From positions 62,001 through 126,000 of the forward strand of contig NOWV01000181.1 in NCBI GenBank assembly GCA_003344405.1: DNA of 64,000 bases, written 5' to 3'. The position numbers were made by a program, and so were the translations under genes. A model generated the notes under the pieces. It was not told the DNA's origin. It was given only the letters and a program-made list of their open reading frames with translations, and ran no database searches. Source of the DNA: Trichoplax sp. H2. Lineage: Eukaryota > Placozoa > Uniplacotomia > Trichoplacea. Positions 48,451-61,406 of the stretch are shown here, piece after piece. Within the stretch, counting starts at the first letter, position 1, and each line of letters starts with the position of its first letter.

Positions 48451-49953
48451 TATTTTGTTTCGATAATTTGACAAGCTTAATAATAAGATATCTGCTAAAG
48501 TTAGAATGAAACTTTGTACAACAGAGAGCTTATTTCATCAACACAATATTCTACGGAAATCATAACAAATACTTTCATCTGTCCGTCTTATTTCTTATTC
48601 CGATCTGTGTCGTAAGAATGCAAATAGTATCTAGGACATTGACATAATATTTATAATTACAAAGCTATATGGTATAGTAAACAGTTGAGAGTTTTATATT
48701 GGGAGGGTTTATGGCTTTTTAGCTATTGTCAGCAGTTTAATTTAATCCATTACCAAATGAGATAGTCAATTATAATGTCACACATAGCATAATAGGTCAA
48801 TTATAATTGTGCCTGTAGGCAAATTGAGTACGCATTATAGATCAATTGACAAAACGATTTGGTCATAGTCATCTAAAAAAGAATTTATTGTTATTCTGAT
48901 ATACTTATATTTCAGTAGCTGTGAAGCGTTTCTGTATCATTATGATGCAACATGTTTCTCACATTCTTTAGTTATATTATATTATGCCAAAAATAAAATA
49001 GGAAACCGATTAGAAATGGTTATCGAAGAGGCCATAGATAAGATCTATTAATTTGAATGAAATAAGTTCTTTTTAAATCTGCTATACTATGCAGCGCTCA
49101 TGCTGTGGTTTGTAATCCAATACTAGCTTTTATATTACTCAGCTAAGAATGAAGAAACATTTTACTGCCCTATTTGTATAAGTAATTTGACCTTAATTTA
49201 TTGCAATCAACCATGTCGTACTGAGCATAAAAGATATTGGCAGGAAATACTTTAGATTGCCGTTTCTAAAAGCATTATACGCGAAAATTTCTGTTCGAGA
49301 CACTTGTTGATATGACTACGTAATAACAGTTTACCCGGTAACTGCAAAATATTTTGATAATTAGGCCATGGTGTATATACATAATCTCTCATGACCTCTC
49401 CAGCCCAAAAGGGCGCTAAAGAGAACGATCTAGATCACCATAGTAACAGATGTAGGCATTTCTATTGCATTTTATTTTTTACGATCATTTTATTCTTATA
49501 AAATCAAACTGGTAGTAGACTTTTCTTTGGTAGCAATTTGAAATAGTACCGGAATCGTGCCATATTTGTTATGGATTTTACGATAGCTGATGATTGTTGA
49601 TAATAAAAGAGCGAATCAAGAAATTAATTGGTTCAGAATATTGACAGTCATGCTTTTATCACCATTTCTTAATCACCAATTGTGATTTAAGCTTTTTTTG
49701 ATCGATTAAGTCACATGGTTAATGACGCAAAGCACTGCCTAAGTAAATAATTCCGATGTTAATTCAAAGTCGTACTGACAACGATATTCTCCTACTTAAT
49801 TAAGAATTTAAGTTTGAAATCATAGCAGTTCGTAAACTTCTCATGTATCTGTAAAAACTAAGAGTAACATTCGAAAATTAAAAGGATATCCAACTCACAG
49901 GTTTTAAAAAAGTTCATCAACTTCATCAATCAAAAAGTAAGAAGCAACTTACG

Positions 49954-52599
49954 ATGGGTTCTGGTAGCAGTCTACAATCTAGAACGGTAGACTATAACGC
50001 AACGGCAAGAGCAATGATAGCAAAGGGTAAACGACTTCTAGATAAAGGATTATATCAAGAATCGCTTCAAGAATATCAAGATGCTTTGCAAGAGATGGAT
50101 ACCATTAATTCTACAAATCCTAATAGATCAAGTAACAAATTGGATAACCCCATGCTAGATATTTATCATGGCATGGCGATAGCTCATGAGAAACAAAGCG
50201 AATGGAGAGATGCAGAATCAGTGTATTATAAAATGATTCTATTGCAAGTCCAATTAACCGGAGAGAAGACCGTTCAAGTTGCTGATTTATATCGCCAAAT
50301 GGGAAAATTATATTCAAAATTAAGCCAATTCAAAAAAGCTTTAATCATGCTTGAAAAATCCCTTCAAATTCGATTAGAATTATTTGGGATTGAAAATTTA
50401 AAAGTAACGGAAGCTTACGATGACCTCGCGTTGTATTATTGCCGAATGAATCGATTTCATGATGCCCAAAACAATTATGAAAAATCATATAATATCCGTT
50501 TAAGGGAATTAGGCCAAAATGATATCGAAATCGTCAAATCATATAATAATATAGCAGATGTTCATATGCAGCAATGCCATTATAATGAGGCTTTGTCCTT
50601 CTATCAAAAATCGCTCAATCTTTGTAGACGAATTTATGGCGATAAACATCGTGATGTCGCTCAATCCTATCAACACATAGGTGATGTTGCTGTTAAACAG
50701 TTGCGATATGAAGAAGCGGCGGTCATTTATCAGACATGTTTAAATATGACTTTGGATTTATTTGGCAAAAAGCATGAAGATATTGCTCTTATATATATTA
50801 AAATGGCTGATATGAATATTCAGCAATCGGAATATCACGAAGCCATGAGTTTGTGTAAGAAAGTGCAAAAAATGTATCAGCAAATGGATGAAAAAGAAAA
50901 TCCAAATTCTACAGCACTAACGTTAAAAATAGCTAAAGTCTATCATTTACAGAGAAAATATGATTCTGCTTTAGGATTACTGCGGAGTCTATTGACAAAA
51001 TTAACTCAGGTATACGGGGATAGGCACGTTGATATCGCTGCTACTATGGAAGCTATATCAGAAGCGGTTTATGAACTTTTTGAATATGAAACAGCACAAG
51101 ACACTTTTGCTAAGACTTTACGTATGCGGTTAGCATTAACTGGCGAAAATAATGTCGATGTTGCGAGGATATATTTTCGCTTAGGTGATATTAACTATGC
51201 CCGAGGTAATATTCCTGAGAGTATCAAATCTTATCTTCGATCTCTAAAAATTCGTTTAATCGTCTTCGGAGATAGCCATCCATCTGTTGCTGAAGCCGGA
51301 GATAGTATCGCGTTTATTTACATGATTTTTCGTAAGCATCATGAAGCTTTGGATTTATTCGAAAAATCGCTCAAGATCCGCTTACATGTGAATGGCGGAA
51401 TGAGTCCTAATACGGCTGCATCTTATAAAAATGTTGCTGTTATTTACTCCAAAGTTGGAAGACTGGAAGATGCCCTAGAAATGCTTCAAAAATCTCTTGA
51501 TATTCGCTTGCATCTAACTGATGGCAAAAATAAAGATGTTGCTGTGTTATACGAAGAAATTGCAACAATCCATGCATTACAATCTAAATATGAAGAAGCA
51601 ATTACCGCGCTAGAGACATCATTAGAGATTCTAATACCCTTAGTGACGGAGGAACACCGGGATGTTGCCAATATTTATCTTCGTATCGGGGAAATATATA
51701 AAGCCCAAAAATTGTATAACAGGGCAGAGTTTTACTATCATAAGTCATTAACAAAGTTAATAGCAGCTATCGGGGATAGCAACTTAGAGGTATCTGGTCG
51801 TTATGAGGAATTAGCTTACGTACAATACTTGAACGAGGATTATGATCAAGCAGAAGTTTTATATGCGAAAGCTTTGGACATTCGTTATACTGATCTGCGC
51901 CAAATAGACGAAAAAGTTGCAGAGTTGTTCCAGATACTGGGAACTATATACATGAAATTAGAAAATTATAACGACGCTCTAATGGTTTTAAATAAAGCTG
52001 TCGATGTTAGGACTCAGCTATCAGCTGATCGCAACAGTGATTCTTTTGCCAATTTGTATCAAAATCTAGCTGCAGTTCATACTAGACAATCAATGCAATA
52101 TAATGCACAGCCTCTATTACTTAAAGCTTTAGCAATTCGAATTAAATTACACGGAGATAACAGCATTAATGTTGCTAATACATATGAGGCTATGGCTCAT
52201 GATTATCAGCAACGCCAGCGATATCAAGAAGCTCTTACCATGTATCAGAAGGCCTTAAAAATTGCAGATGATCAATTAGGACCTACTCATATATTTGTTG
52301 CTCAATTATATGATTTCATCGGAGATGCCTACAAAGACTTGCATGATAACAAAAATGCAAGAACCATGTATCAGAAATCATTACAAATTCAGGCTGATGT
52401 ATTGAAATTAGAGAATCAAGACGTTTTAGACTTGTACAGTAAGTTAACTGATCTCATTCAGCAACAAGGAGATTCTGAAGACGCTGCTTTACTGTTAAAG
52501 CAGGCTAAACTTTTGCACCAGAAATTACCAACCTTAACTACAAATAATATTTCACTTAGTAAATTAAAATACATTTTCTGGGAAGGCAATCGGTCATAA
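49954..52599 (+). CDS. Large kinesin-light-chain-like TPR protein, 881 aa, single exon
   Basis: Intronless frame from ATG 49954 to TAA 52599. From residue 60 or so to 860 it is a continuous solenoid of about eighteen to nineteen 42-residue TPRs of the kinesin-light-chain type. The period is marked by GDKHRDVAQSYQHIGDV, GDSHPSVAEAGDSIAFIY, GDNSINVANTYEAMA and the helix pattern EALxxYQKSLxIR. The N-terminus MGSGSS has glycine at position 2 and serine at position 6, which fits an N-myristoylation signal, so membrane attachment is possible. There is no NB-ARC, kinase or other enzymatic domain within the frame. Such proteins act as scaffolds, and the cargo or partner is unknown. It is related to the 339-residue protein at 23.6 kb by repeat type and by lack of introns. 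The short C-terminal tail has no recognised motif. Confidence 0.93.
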   Translation: MGSGSSLQSRTVDYNATARAMIAKGKRLLDKGLYQESLQEYQDALQEMDTINSTNPNRSSNKLDNPMLDIYHGMAIAHEKQSEWRDAESVYYKMILLQVQLTGEKTVQVADLYRQMGKLYSKLSQFKKALIMLEKSLQIRLELFGIENLKVTEAYDDLALYYCRMNRFHDAQNNYEKSYNIRLRELGQNDIEIVKSYNNIADVHMQQCHYNEALSFYQKSLNLCRRIYGDKHRDVAQSYQHIGDVAVKQLRYEEAAVIYQTCLNMTLDLFGKKHEDIALIYIKMADMNIQQSEYHEAMSLCKKVQKMYQQMDEKENPNSTALTLKIAKVYHLQRKYDSALGLLRSLLTKLTQVYGDRHVDIAATMEAISEAVYELFEYETAQDTFAKTLRMRLALTGENNVDVARIYFRLGDINYARGNIPESIKSYLRSLKIRLIVFGDSHPSVAEAGDSIAFIYMIFRKHHEALDLFEKSLKIRLHVNGGMSPNTAASYKNVAVIYSKVGRLEDALEMLQKSLDIRLHLTDGKNKDVAVLYEEIATIHALQSKYEEAITALETSLEILIPLVTEEHRDVANIYLRIGEIYKAQKLYNRAEFYYHKSLTKLIAAIGDSNLEVSGRYEELAYVQYLNEDYDQAEVLYAKALDIRYTDLRQIDEKVAELFQILGTIYMKLENYNDALMVLNKAVDVRTQLSADRNSDSFANLYQNLAAVHTRQSMQYNAQPLLLKALAIRIKLHGDNSINVANTYEAMAHDYQQRQRYQEALTMYQKALKIADDQLGPTHIFVAQLYDFIGDAYKDLHDNKNARTMYQKSLQIQADVLKLENQDVLDLYSKLTDLIQQQGDSEDAALLLKQAKLLHQKLPTLTTNNISLSKLKYIFWEGNRS

Positions 52600-54819
52600 C
52601 TTAAGCCATTAATTAAATCTTTACAGGTTACTTGTGCATTATTTGTGGCTTATCTTTGGATTTGAAGTGATAATTATATAATTGATCTAATTTCGTCTTT
52701 AAATACATAAATAGACATGAGAGCTTTGATTTTCCTGTGATTTTAAAAATATTCATTACTAGCCAAGTAGCCTTAATATCAGGATAGTCAGAAACTAATT
52801 TAGTAGCATCACATTGATGAAACATCGCATTGGAATTAAATGTTTGGTGTAAACGAATGATAAATCATAATATCAATTTTCGAACAGATTGGCCACATTT
52901 TATAGGGATTAAAATTGTATAACGGGAAATACTTAGCTACAATTTTTATCATATGGTGAACACCTTTAATCACTATTGAAATTGTAGAAGGAAGACTACG
53001 AAACTGCAAGTTCGAAAAATTTTTGTTTAATTGAAATGCCAACTGGACATCTAAGTGAAACATTACAAAAATATATAGTAAATGTATATGATTTTGTATT
53101 ATTTTTGTCAGGACAGATTGAATTTGAATCAACTGCTCGAAAAGTCCAAGACTTTTTACTATAGTTTATAATTCTCTAGAAATTAGTTACTAAGCCAAAG
53201 CACTAGAATTTATTACCTATATCTGTTATAGAAGTAATTTAGAACGCGATGGATATCTGATTGGCTCTACAGGAGTTAAACATAAATTGTGTGTGATCTC
53301 TAACTGTATATATATACTGCAACATTCGCGTTAAATATAAACTTTACTACTTTTTTGCGGTAATATTTAAATTTACCCAAATAGTATTTTAACAGGATTA
53401 AAAAATTTGTCTTGTTATCACGGTCAAGACTTTGTCATGAAATGTCTATATGCTGTCAATTATATCTCGAAGTTAATACTGTGTACGCTGTGCAGCCATT
53501 ACTAACCAGTATACTTTCGTTGATGAATAATTATTATCCTGCAGAAGTAATTTATTAACTTTGACGACGTCTAAGAAAAGTCTCCTTAGAGGCATTACCC
53601 ATAAATTTTGATCATTTGATTAGACAGCTTATCCAAGCCTGCCTATTTTATCTTTACCTTAAGTTATGCTATAAATTAAGCGCAAGAGGTTCATAAAATA
53701 CATACTGTTTTGTCGTTAGTTTAGACTATAACTCATTCGTTTTAATAAAGTCTTTCATATAATTCAAGCTGTTAGTAGTTTTGTAAGATGTAGAAAACAT
53801 TTAGCAATGACTTTAAGCGATTCAAAACTTTTATCTCAAAGATTCAGACAAGCAAAGTTTGATCAATCAATCGGTGAAGCGATTTAGTAAGTGTAAAGTA
53901 GAATTATAACTATAATTTTTTATTAGTGCAGGGCTAAATTCGTAGCTATAACACCCGCCTACTACGGTAGATGAAAAGTATGGCATCCAGCTTCAGATAT
54001 TTATATCCCTCCTCTTGTAAAATAATTGATAGACTCTTTTACTTGGAGTGGAGCTTTTGATAGACATGTTATGTATTCAATTATTATGCAGTGTCTGTTT
54101 GACTGTAAAAGAATAATTTATAGTTTTGATTTTACTGTTCGTTAGTTATTAGAGTTTCATATAGCAGTAAGTTATTAAACGTTCAATATTGCCTTATTAT
54201 AGCAATAAATCTTATTAAAATGTACATATGATCTGAATCATGATGGTTCTACTCCTTCATACTTTCTAAATTTTTTAAGAACAGATTCGAATCGTTGTTG
54301 TTCTCGAACTTTAGCAATCTATCGCATTGAAATTTTTTATAAAGATTTATATCCCTGCTCCTGTAAAACAATTGATAGACTCTTTTACTTAGAATAGAAT
54401 TCTTGTAGAAACATTATGCAACCACTTTAATTAACTATCCCTATTAGATTATAAGAGAGTAATTCATAGATTGAATTTCCCTGTACAGTAGTGTTCATTA
54501 CGGCTTGCGGTCAATCTGTATGTAACTATGGATATTCATACTCGTAGTAAAGTTTCATTTAACAGTACCAAATTTTTATTAGAATGCCGTATGATCTGAA
54601 TTGTAGTAATACTACACCTTTATACTTTCTAATTATTTTAAGAACAAATTCAAATCCTTGATGTCATCAAACTTTAAATAGAATTACGAATAAATAAGTG
54701 GCTAAATACTATTTATTCCAAAATGGATCATATCACAGTATACGAATACTTATGTTCCAGAAGTTTTAACGATCTACCAAAAGAGCTAAATAATACTAAA
54801 TAGAGAGCTTTATAAAGAT
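52600..54819. other. Convergent spacer between TPR gene and UBXN11
   Basis: 3' ends of both flanking genes face each other. Two minus-strand frames (52628-52825 and 52836-53132) are of a length expected by chance. A tandem repeat pair occupies about 53998-54660. Confidence 0.5.
53998..54660 (+). repeat. Tandem pair, unit about 350 bp
   Basis: TTTATATCCCT near 54000 and 54346 starts both units. GATAGACTCTTTTACTT, ATGATCTGAAT and a TTTTAAGAACA...ATTC block follow in each, with small indels. Confidence 0.85.
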
Positions 54820-57800
54820 TCACTTCAATTTATTCGCTGTTAGAAATAACGTTGCATTGGGCGTTAGTCCAGATTCATATAACGTTGCATCCATATCCGT
54901 ATATAGCTTCTTGGGAAAGGAAGAACGAATCTCAAACGGTGGTTCCGAAGACGACCTTTATTACAAAAGGTAAATTTAATTTCTTCTAGCCTTCAAATTT
55001 GATAGATGATACAGCTGTATTTTTACACTTTACCTTTGGTTACTTATATATTTATATAGATCCTGAATCGTATCATTAAATTTTAATTTAACGATATATA
55101 CCTGTATTGTGAAATTAAATAGGTAAAGGTTAACAGCCTTCAGATACATATCCCTTAATCTAGTGTTCGCAAACACCAGAATGCCCTACATTATACAAAG
55201 TAACGTAGTTATTAATGATTACTTGGCTATTGTCTTCATTCTTAATTCGCAACGTTGTAATATCATGTGGAGTTGCAGGCCTCTCAGACTCATCAGCGTG
55301 TCTAATGATAGAAAACATCACGAAACCAACGGGAATTTGGTAAATTAAATCGATTAAAAACTTTTAAATGAATGGGTAGTTTCATAGTATGCTTAAAATT
55401 ATATTTATTTACAATTCGGTTGCCTATTAAGCAGATACGATTCGTAAACTAAAAGTATATGCGTAGATATAGCTATCAATATGGAACAAGCCTTTATCAT
55501 AAAATACTGCATTAATTAAATTATGTGATTTTATTACTATATTCTTAATTTAGCCGTCTGATCTTACTTTACTTTCATGTCTTTCACTTGTTTAGTTTCT
55601 ACGATCACAACTTTACTTTTCGTAGAATCGCTTGTCTGATAAATTTTAGTTTAAATTTAAAATTTTTAGTAGCCTCTCAATAATACATAAGAAGAGGTGC
55701 AGTGCTAATAATGGAACTGTGAGTCTTAGCAAAATCTTTGTCAAATCTCGTACAATAGTTTATATATATATTGATTTGATATGTAAATAGTTTACCTGAA
55801 TATTTTCCTTAATATCTGATCGAATATTAACAATTTTTCCATCGCGTATGACAGATTCAGGCAACTTCGATAAAAATTTATCTACAGTAACTGGTTTTCC
55901 TAATCAAGATATTTTCAAGAACTTTGTCTCAATTCAACCCTTGGCTATACATATCTAAGCTATTAAATGAAATACCAGCTAATTTGCTAGTGACTTTAAC
56001 TTTATTCCGCCGCGACACCATGTTGCCCGGTGGATTCGACTTTCCGCCCAAAATATTTCCAAGACCAGGAAAATTATCTAATCGCTGATTTCGATATTCT
56101 GTTTCACGATGATCGTAAATCTATAATCGATAAGAGGATAGAATTCTCAGCAAATGTCTTAATGAAGCATAATCAAGTGGGCTTGAAATTCAGTTCTAAA
56201 GATTTTAATATTTCATTCTGTTTAGGGATAACCTGGAATGGTACGCCGTCTGGATGTCTAGATTGTAATTCTGACGGAAAATAACCATCACAAATATCGC
56301 GAATAAATTGCTGTATAAGCAATACGAGAATACGCGTACAGAAATGTATTTCAAATCAGTATTTTTAACATAAAGGTTCAAAGTTTAATCTATAAAACTT
56401 CTGTTATGAAATCAGACGCTATTAATTACGTAGATGGTTAGGTAATCGCCTTTATAGGCATACTGATAAAGGCAACATTTGCTAGTAAACCAGTTTTACC
56501 TGTGCATAGGGTTCATCATAATACCTAAATGGACCTTCGTATAAAGCGAAACCATTGCTATAAATCGAGATAGGAATTGCGTCTGGAATCTGAAATGGTA
56601 AGTATTTAAGTACATCAGTTACCAGAGTTTACACATCTAGAAACCAGAGACGAAGGTCATATCCTTTTTAGATATAAATGTTGAATATTAACTCGTTTAT
56701 AAACCTGAAAAACAGCTCTTCCTGTTGTCTTGACAATCTTAGGATTATCCGCATTTGCCAATAAATTTAGTTCCTACAAGCAGTTAATGACAAATGTTAG
56801 AGGATTAACTAATACAGAAACCAACACAATCGAATAGTGGCCTTATAGCGTGCATTTTTCTCAGATAAACAGGCATTCGGGCAACTATTTTGTGCTTATT
56901 GGTGGTAGCAAACATTAACATGTGAGAATAAAATTTCTGTCTAACATTTCTAAAAAAAGTCATGCTTTGTTTGATACTGTATGAAAACCTTGTAGAAAGA
57001 TTTTGATAATCACAAATTTCTCTACGTAGTACAATATTAACTTACCTTAATATTTTCAATCACAAGATTAAAATCAATTGCCGTTGCTGTTGCAAGTGAT
57101 TGTTCTGATAAATATTAGAATGTAAATTAGATCAATTTCGATCATTCCTATTGCATGCAATAAGCTTATTGATAATGACTGATTGATTTTGGGAGAATGA
57201 TCAAACCTGGTTGCCACATAGTCGTCGATGCAGTATTTTGTTTCTCAGAATTATCTTGTGTACTACTGTCTTCGTCGTCTTCGCTTTCGTCATCTCCTAT
57301 CCACACGAGGCCATAATCATTCAAAAATCGCTGCGTAATTTAGAGACAGATACAGAGTAAGAATTTTAGATGAACTTGTATGGTGTATTATAAAGTTAAT
57401 ACAAATTTGAGATTGTTAGATTTAAGCAATATCCATTCAAAGGCGTGAGAAAATCTTAACCTCCATTTCATGGACTTGTCTTTGTAATGTAACGCATTTT
57501 GCTTTTAGTTCTCTGTAAGATTCTTCGTCATCATTTCTAGCTAAAAGAGATGAATTTGAAAATATGAAATAATGAAAGCAGAAATGATTTGTGCCTACTC
57601 TTTTACGGGATATTTGTATATAATAGCTAATTTATTATAGAAGATCAAACGAAAGTACATATATACTGATCAGTTTTCTAAGTATTTTAAGAACAAGTCA
57701 TATGCAATGCGAATAGAGTTACGTAAGTATTGTAGTCCTATGAGATATCTTAATGATCGACATATTATTCATCTAAAGTCGAAAATTTTGATCAGTCTTT

Positions 57801-59238
57801 CGAAATTACAAGTTTATTATATAATAAAATAAGTATTATAACATCAGTGGCGAGGAGTCAAGTGAGCGTATATAAGTTTAGGCCATGATTGGAAATTAAT
57901 TAGAAATTTTATCACTGATGTACACTGAACCCCTACAATATCTTGTCATTAAGGTATGAGATATCGAATTTTCTGCAATACAACTATTTAAAACTACAAC
58001 ATTGCGTTATAAGATGGAATAAAGAATAGATTTTCTGCATGGCTGAAGTTAATCCATTCATGACTGTGGTATAGCTTCAGGTTTATATTTGCACAAATAA
58101 CATTTTTGCTTGCGAATTTATAGTATCTCATCATATCTGGTAGTCTTACAAAGCAATAGATAGAATTTGTCTTACCATTCTTTAACTTTAGCTGCTTGAC
58201 TTGGAACTCTAGGTGCCTAATTCTTTTATCCTAGATTGATTCAATATCACACAGATTTAAGACTGTTGTATTTCATAAGCAGAATATTACTAGCAATAAG
58301 TAGCATAATGTTAAATAGGACCTTTTCAGCTCCATCTTGATTCGCTAATGCCAATTGCTTCTCAGTTGTGGTTAATCGCTTAAGCATAACTGACATAAGA
58401 TCAGCGTCTGCTTCACTATCGCCTGAAATAATAGGCAGTTTAGCTAAGATCATAATTCAAAATAGAATTCGGTAGCTATTACAGTTCAAGCCTGAGTGTT
58501 GTTCAAGAGGGAACTAACGTAACGGGAAATTATTCTGCTTACCTCTAGGTGACTTTCTTGAGCTTCGATCGTGCTGAATGTCATTAACTATTTCCTTCTG
58601 TAAGTAATCACTAAATTTCTTATTCATTTCTTGAGCATATAGTTCCTCATCTAATTTCATTTTATAGCAAATTCAATTACACTTAAAACTATCTCGCCAA
58701 TTAGGTTTACAGTTGTGATGAAGTCATCACTAGAATAAATCAAATGAAGATATTGAAGCCGCTACCTGTTCTTTGAACTTGAGTATTTCGGAATGGAGCG
58801 ATTCTCTTTTTCCTATTTGATGTAATGATTGAATCATAAAGTAAATTATCGACTAATATGATGCAGAAGACTAGGCATCAACGTGTAAAGGAATACGATC
58901 CTGAGTATAGCTTTCTGAGTTGTCTATTAATTTAACACGAAATAATACCGCAAATCTCTGTGAATTACATATCGATAGTATAAATAGAAGTCATCGTCTA
59001 TCGCTGCGGAAAGTAGATTACATCATTAAATTATAGGCAAGTCATAACATTCATTCTCCGTGTCTGCCTTTATGACTATAATTTGTGTTTATACCATCCT
59101 CTACCATTCTAAAACTTACGTTATCTGTTCTTCATTGTCTTCCTGCTTTGGAAGGGAGTATAGATTGCCTTCTTTCTGATTTGATGGCACTAAAGGCACC
59201 CTTTTGGTTTTTTTCAAACTCTGTATCGGTCCACTCAT
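54820..59238 (-). CDS. UBXN11: UBX domain-containing protein 11 (UBXN11/socius), 503 aa, 17 exons
   Basis: Complete gene on the minus strand. Exons in transcript order: 59238-59120, 58812-58766, 58650-58543, 58422-58322, 58230-58176, 57540-57461, 57330-57207, 57104-57046, 56773-56705, 56589-56500, 56310-56233, 56120-55976, 55881-55796, 55635-55568, 55301-55223, 55101-55034, 54955-54820. All junctions are GT-AG, phases agree, and the total is exactly 504 codons with stop. The start MSGPIQSLKKTKRVPL matches the family N-terminus. Residues about 92-170 are coiled coil, then RFLNDYGLVWIGDD, then a SEP domain at about 255-385 (IPISIYSNGFALYEGPFRYY, YFPSELQSRHPDGVPF, KFLSKLPESVIRDGKIVNIR). A ubiquitin-like UBX domain covers about 410-503 (TTLRIKNEDN, VKLKFNDTIQDLYKYI, LTPNATLFLT). 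Relatives bind Rnd GTPases and p97/VCP-type partners. Length is close to the vertebrate protein. Confidence 0.95.
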
Positions 59239-61406
59239 ATTAATATCCAATAATGATATTTAGTTACGCACAATTTATTTTCAACTGTAATGGTAACTTT
59301 AAATAATTCCTTATGATTTCTTTTTGTAGCTTCAACTATATAAGGCTTCTTAAACTAATCAGATCAACCTAATCGATTGAATAGTGACGGTTTAAAATTC
59401 ACATTTAACTCTGATTTCATGGATCACTTAGTACCAAGAACTTTATTAATAGATTAACTTTAACGTAGTCATTGTATAACATCGATGTCGTTATTTATAA
59501 CTATAAAATGCGTTGATTACAGCAGTTAATGCTGTACTATCAATACTAGAACAGCATAGGTGTTGTGATTAGCTTAAAGTCTTGTAGCATACTAAATAAT
59601 AATAGTTTATGTACTGTATCGGTCATGTTAACGCCTTGTGTAATACGGTAATCATATTAATTATTAGCAGATGCAAACACTGCATAGTTATCGTTATAAG
59701 ATTCGAAACAAATCCATATTTGTTCAAGTACAGTAATTTTTCAGAAATATAGTGAATTTATATGGAATGACAGCGAAGAAACTGGCTGTAGGTTGGTCAT
59801 TAATAGCCAATAACGGTCTAAGACTGCTGATGTCTCGGCGACAAGAGTCAACTTTAAATAAAGTAAATATGATTCATAGATTGTCAAATCTTGTATGGAA
59901 TAGATGCAATAACTACGTTATTGTTTAAAATGTAGAAATTATTCTCCTTTGTATTCGCTCGAGAATAATGAACTTGTTAAGTGCTCCCCTCGTAATGATA
60001 CAGTTCGTATAGTTAATTAACTCTAGCTATTTTATCAACTACAGCTAGATTGGAAATAGAATAGCCTGCTGAAGTTGTAATAACTTTACAATCTATAACT
60101 TAGAGTAAGAGGAATTTATGGCTCTCAAATCCTCATAAACACCTTAAATCAAATGGAATGCAACTTAATGTTAGCTGTTTTCTGTAGAGACGCCCGATTA
60201 TTGTTGTTAAAGACAGTTGTGACTACGTGTACACAAGCTGGTCGTGCCATACATTGAAGTAGTCGTTTCGTTCCCATTTCAGAAATCTAATGGAAAGAGA
60301 ACATGTGGAGCATTGTTTATCAGCCAATAATTCTAATTAATTATGAAATGGCAAATTCTGCAAGGATTTACACTTACCATAACACGTTACACTTCAGAAA
60401 TAAAAGTGCTTACGTCATACTGACCGAATGTATTTCAGAATGAAATTATTATATCGGTAGGATAAGGGATAATCTATAAGGATGTTCCGCTATAATTAGT
60501 ACTACGAGAAATATGAATCAATTAAAAGCACAAATGTAGCGTGCTGCTCAGATGATTATAACTGATTCAACTCCTATGTAGGAGCTACTGATGAAATGCA
60601 TTAAAAAATCCTACAAGCAGCGACAAGTAGGCCTGATCGATGCTGTACTTATGCAGACTTTATACTAGATCTCCCAAAATGTACTTATAGCTCTACAACG
60701 ATACAACATAAAGCAAATTAGGACAACGTTAAAGAAGACAAATAGAGTAAGTATAATAACTTCATTAGCCCATGAATGCATAAGAAATAGCAAAGCCAAA
60801 GTCTAACTGAACGGATATATTTTTGAACGACATATTTTATGCATAATATGAGGAATTGCTGATTATGGAATGTTATAAAGAAATCGTGCAAACTGCGACA
60901 AGTAGGTCTGATCGATACAGCACTAATCTAGAGCCATAGTTAGAGCCCTAAAGATACGCTTATAACTCTACAGCGATGCAATATCGAATAAATTAGGATA
61001 ATGATTAAGAAGACGGATAGTGTAACTATAGTAACTTCATGACCGGTGCATGCGTAAAAATAAGAGTGATACTTAACTAATACTAACCGAAAGTATTGTC
61101 GATCACCAGAATAGTTTCTATAAGGTACGGAATAGGGTATAAGTAGTTTGTGTTTAATAGACGGCATTTATACTGTATCCCATTTGACACGCAAGCGTAG
61201 TTTCGTCATTATTGATGCCGTATCCATAGCAACTTAATCAAGCTAAATTGCTGTATGGCAATAGTTGACATTAAAAAGATTTCAAGCTATAACATAAGTC
61301 AGCGTCACGGAATTGAAATCGGACATGAAATTTTAGCTAGTAATATCCGATTATTCTTTAATTTAAAAGGTTATTTCGTTGTATCATCATCTTCCTCATT
61401 GCCAAG
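59239..61406. other. Divergent intergenic region between UBXN11 and CCDC81
   Basis: Must hold the promoters of both genes, which are transcribed away from each other. No TATA or other element stands out. The 60.4-61.2 kb part is a diverged tandem repeat. Confidence 0.5.
60600..61170 (+). repeat. Tandem pair, unit about 280 bp
   Basis: GCGACAAGTAGGCCTGATCG near 60618 recurs as GCGACAAGTAGGTCTGATCG near 60896. Shared CTTATAGCTCTAC/CTTATAACTCTAC, GAAGACAAATAG/GAAGACGGATAG and AACTTCAT blocks follow. A weaker further unit may begin before 60600. Confidence 0.85.

Larger units (their letters stand above)
45391..49953. other. Gene-free stretch with repeats and palindromes
   Basis: Holds the third copy of repeat X and three perfect or nearly perfect long inverted repeats. 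No exon or domain recognised. A possible acceptor (ACTCACAG, ending near 49900) may mark a 5'-UTR intron of the TPR gene that follows. Confidence 0.5.

Noticed and set aside
52628-53132. Two adjacent minus-strand frames of 65 and 98 codons
   Set aside because: They lie in different frames without usable splice sites. Several such frames are expected by chance in 64 kb of AT-rich DNA.
55163-56284. Plus-strand frames opposite UBXN11
   Set aside because: Antisense shadows of UBXN11 exons.
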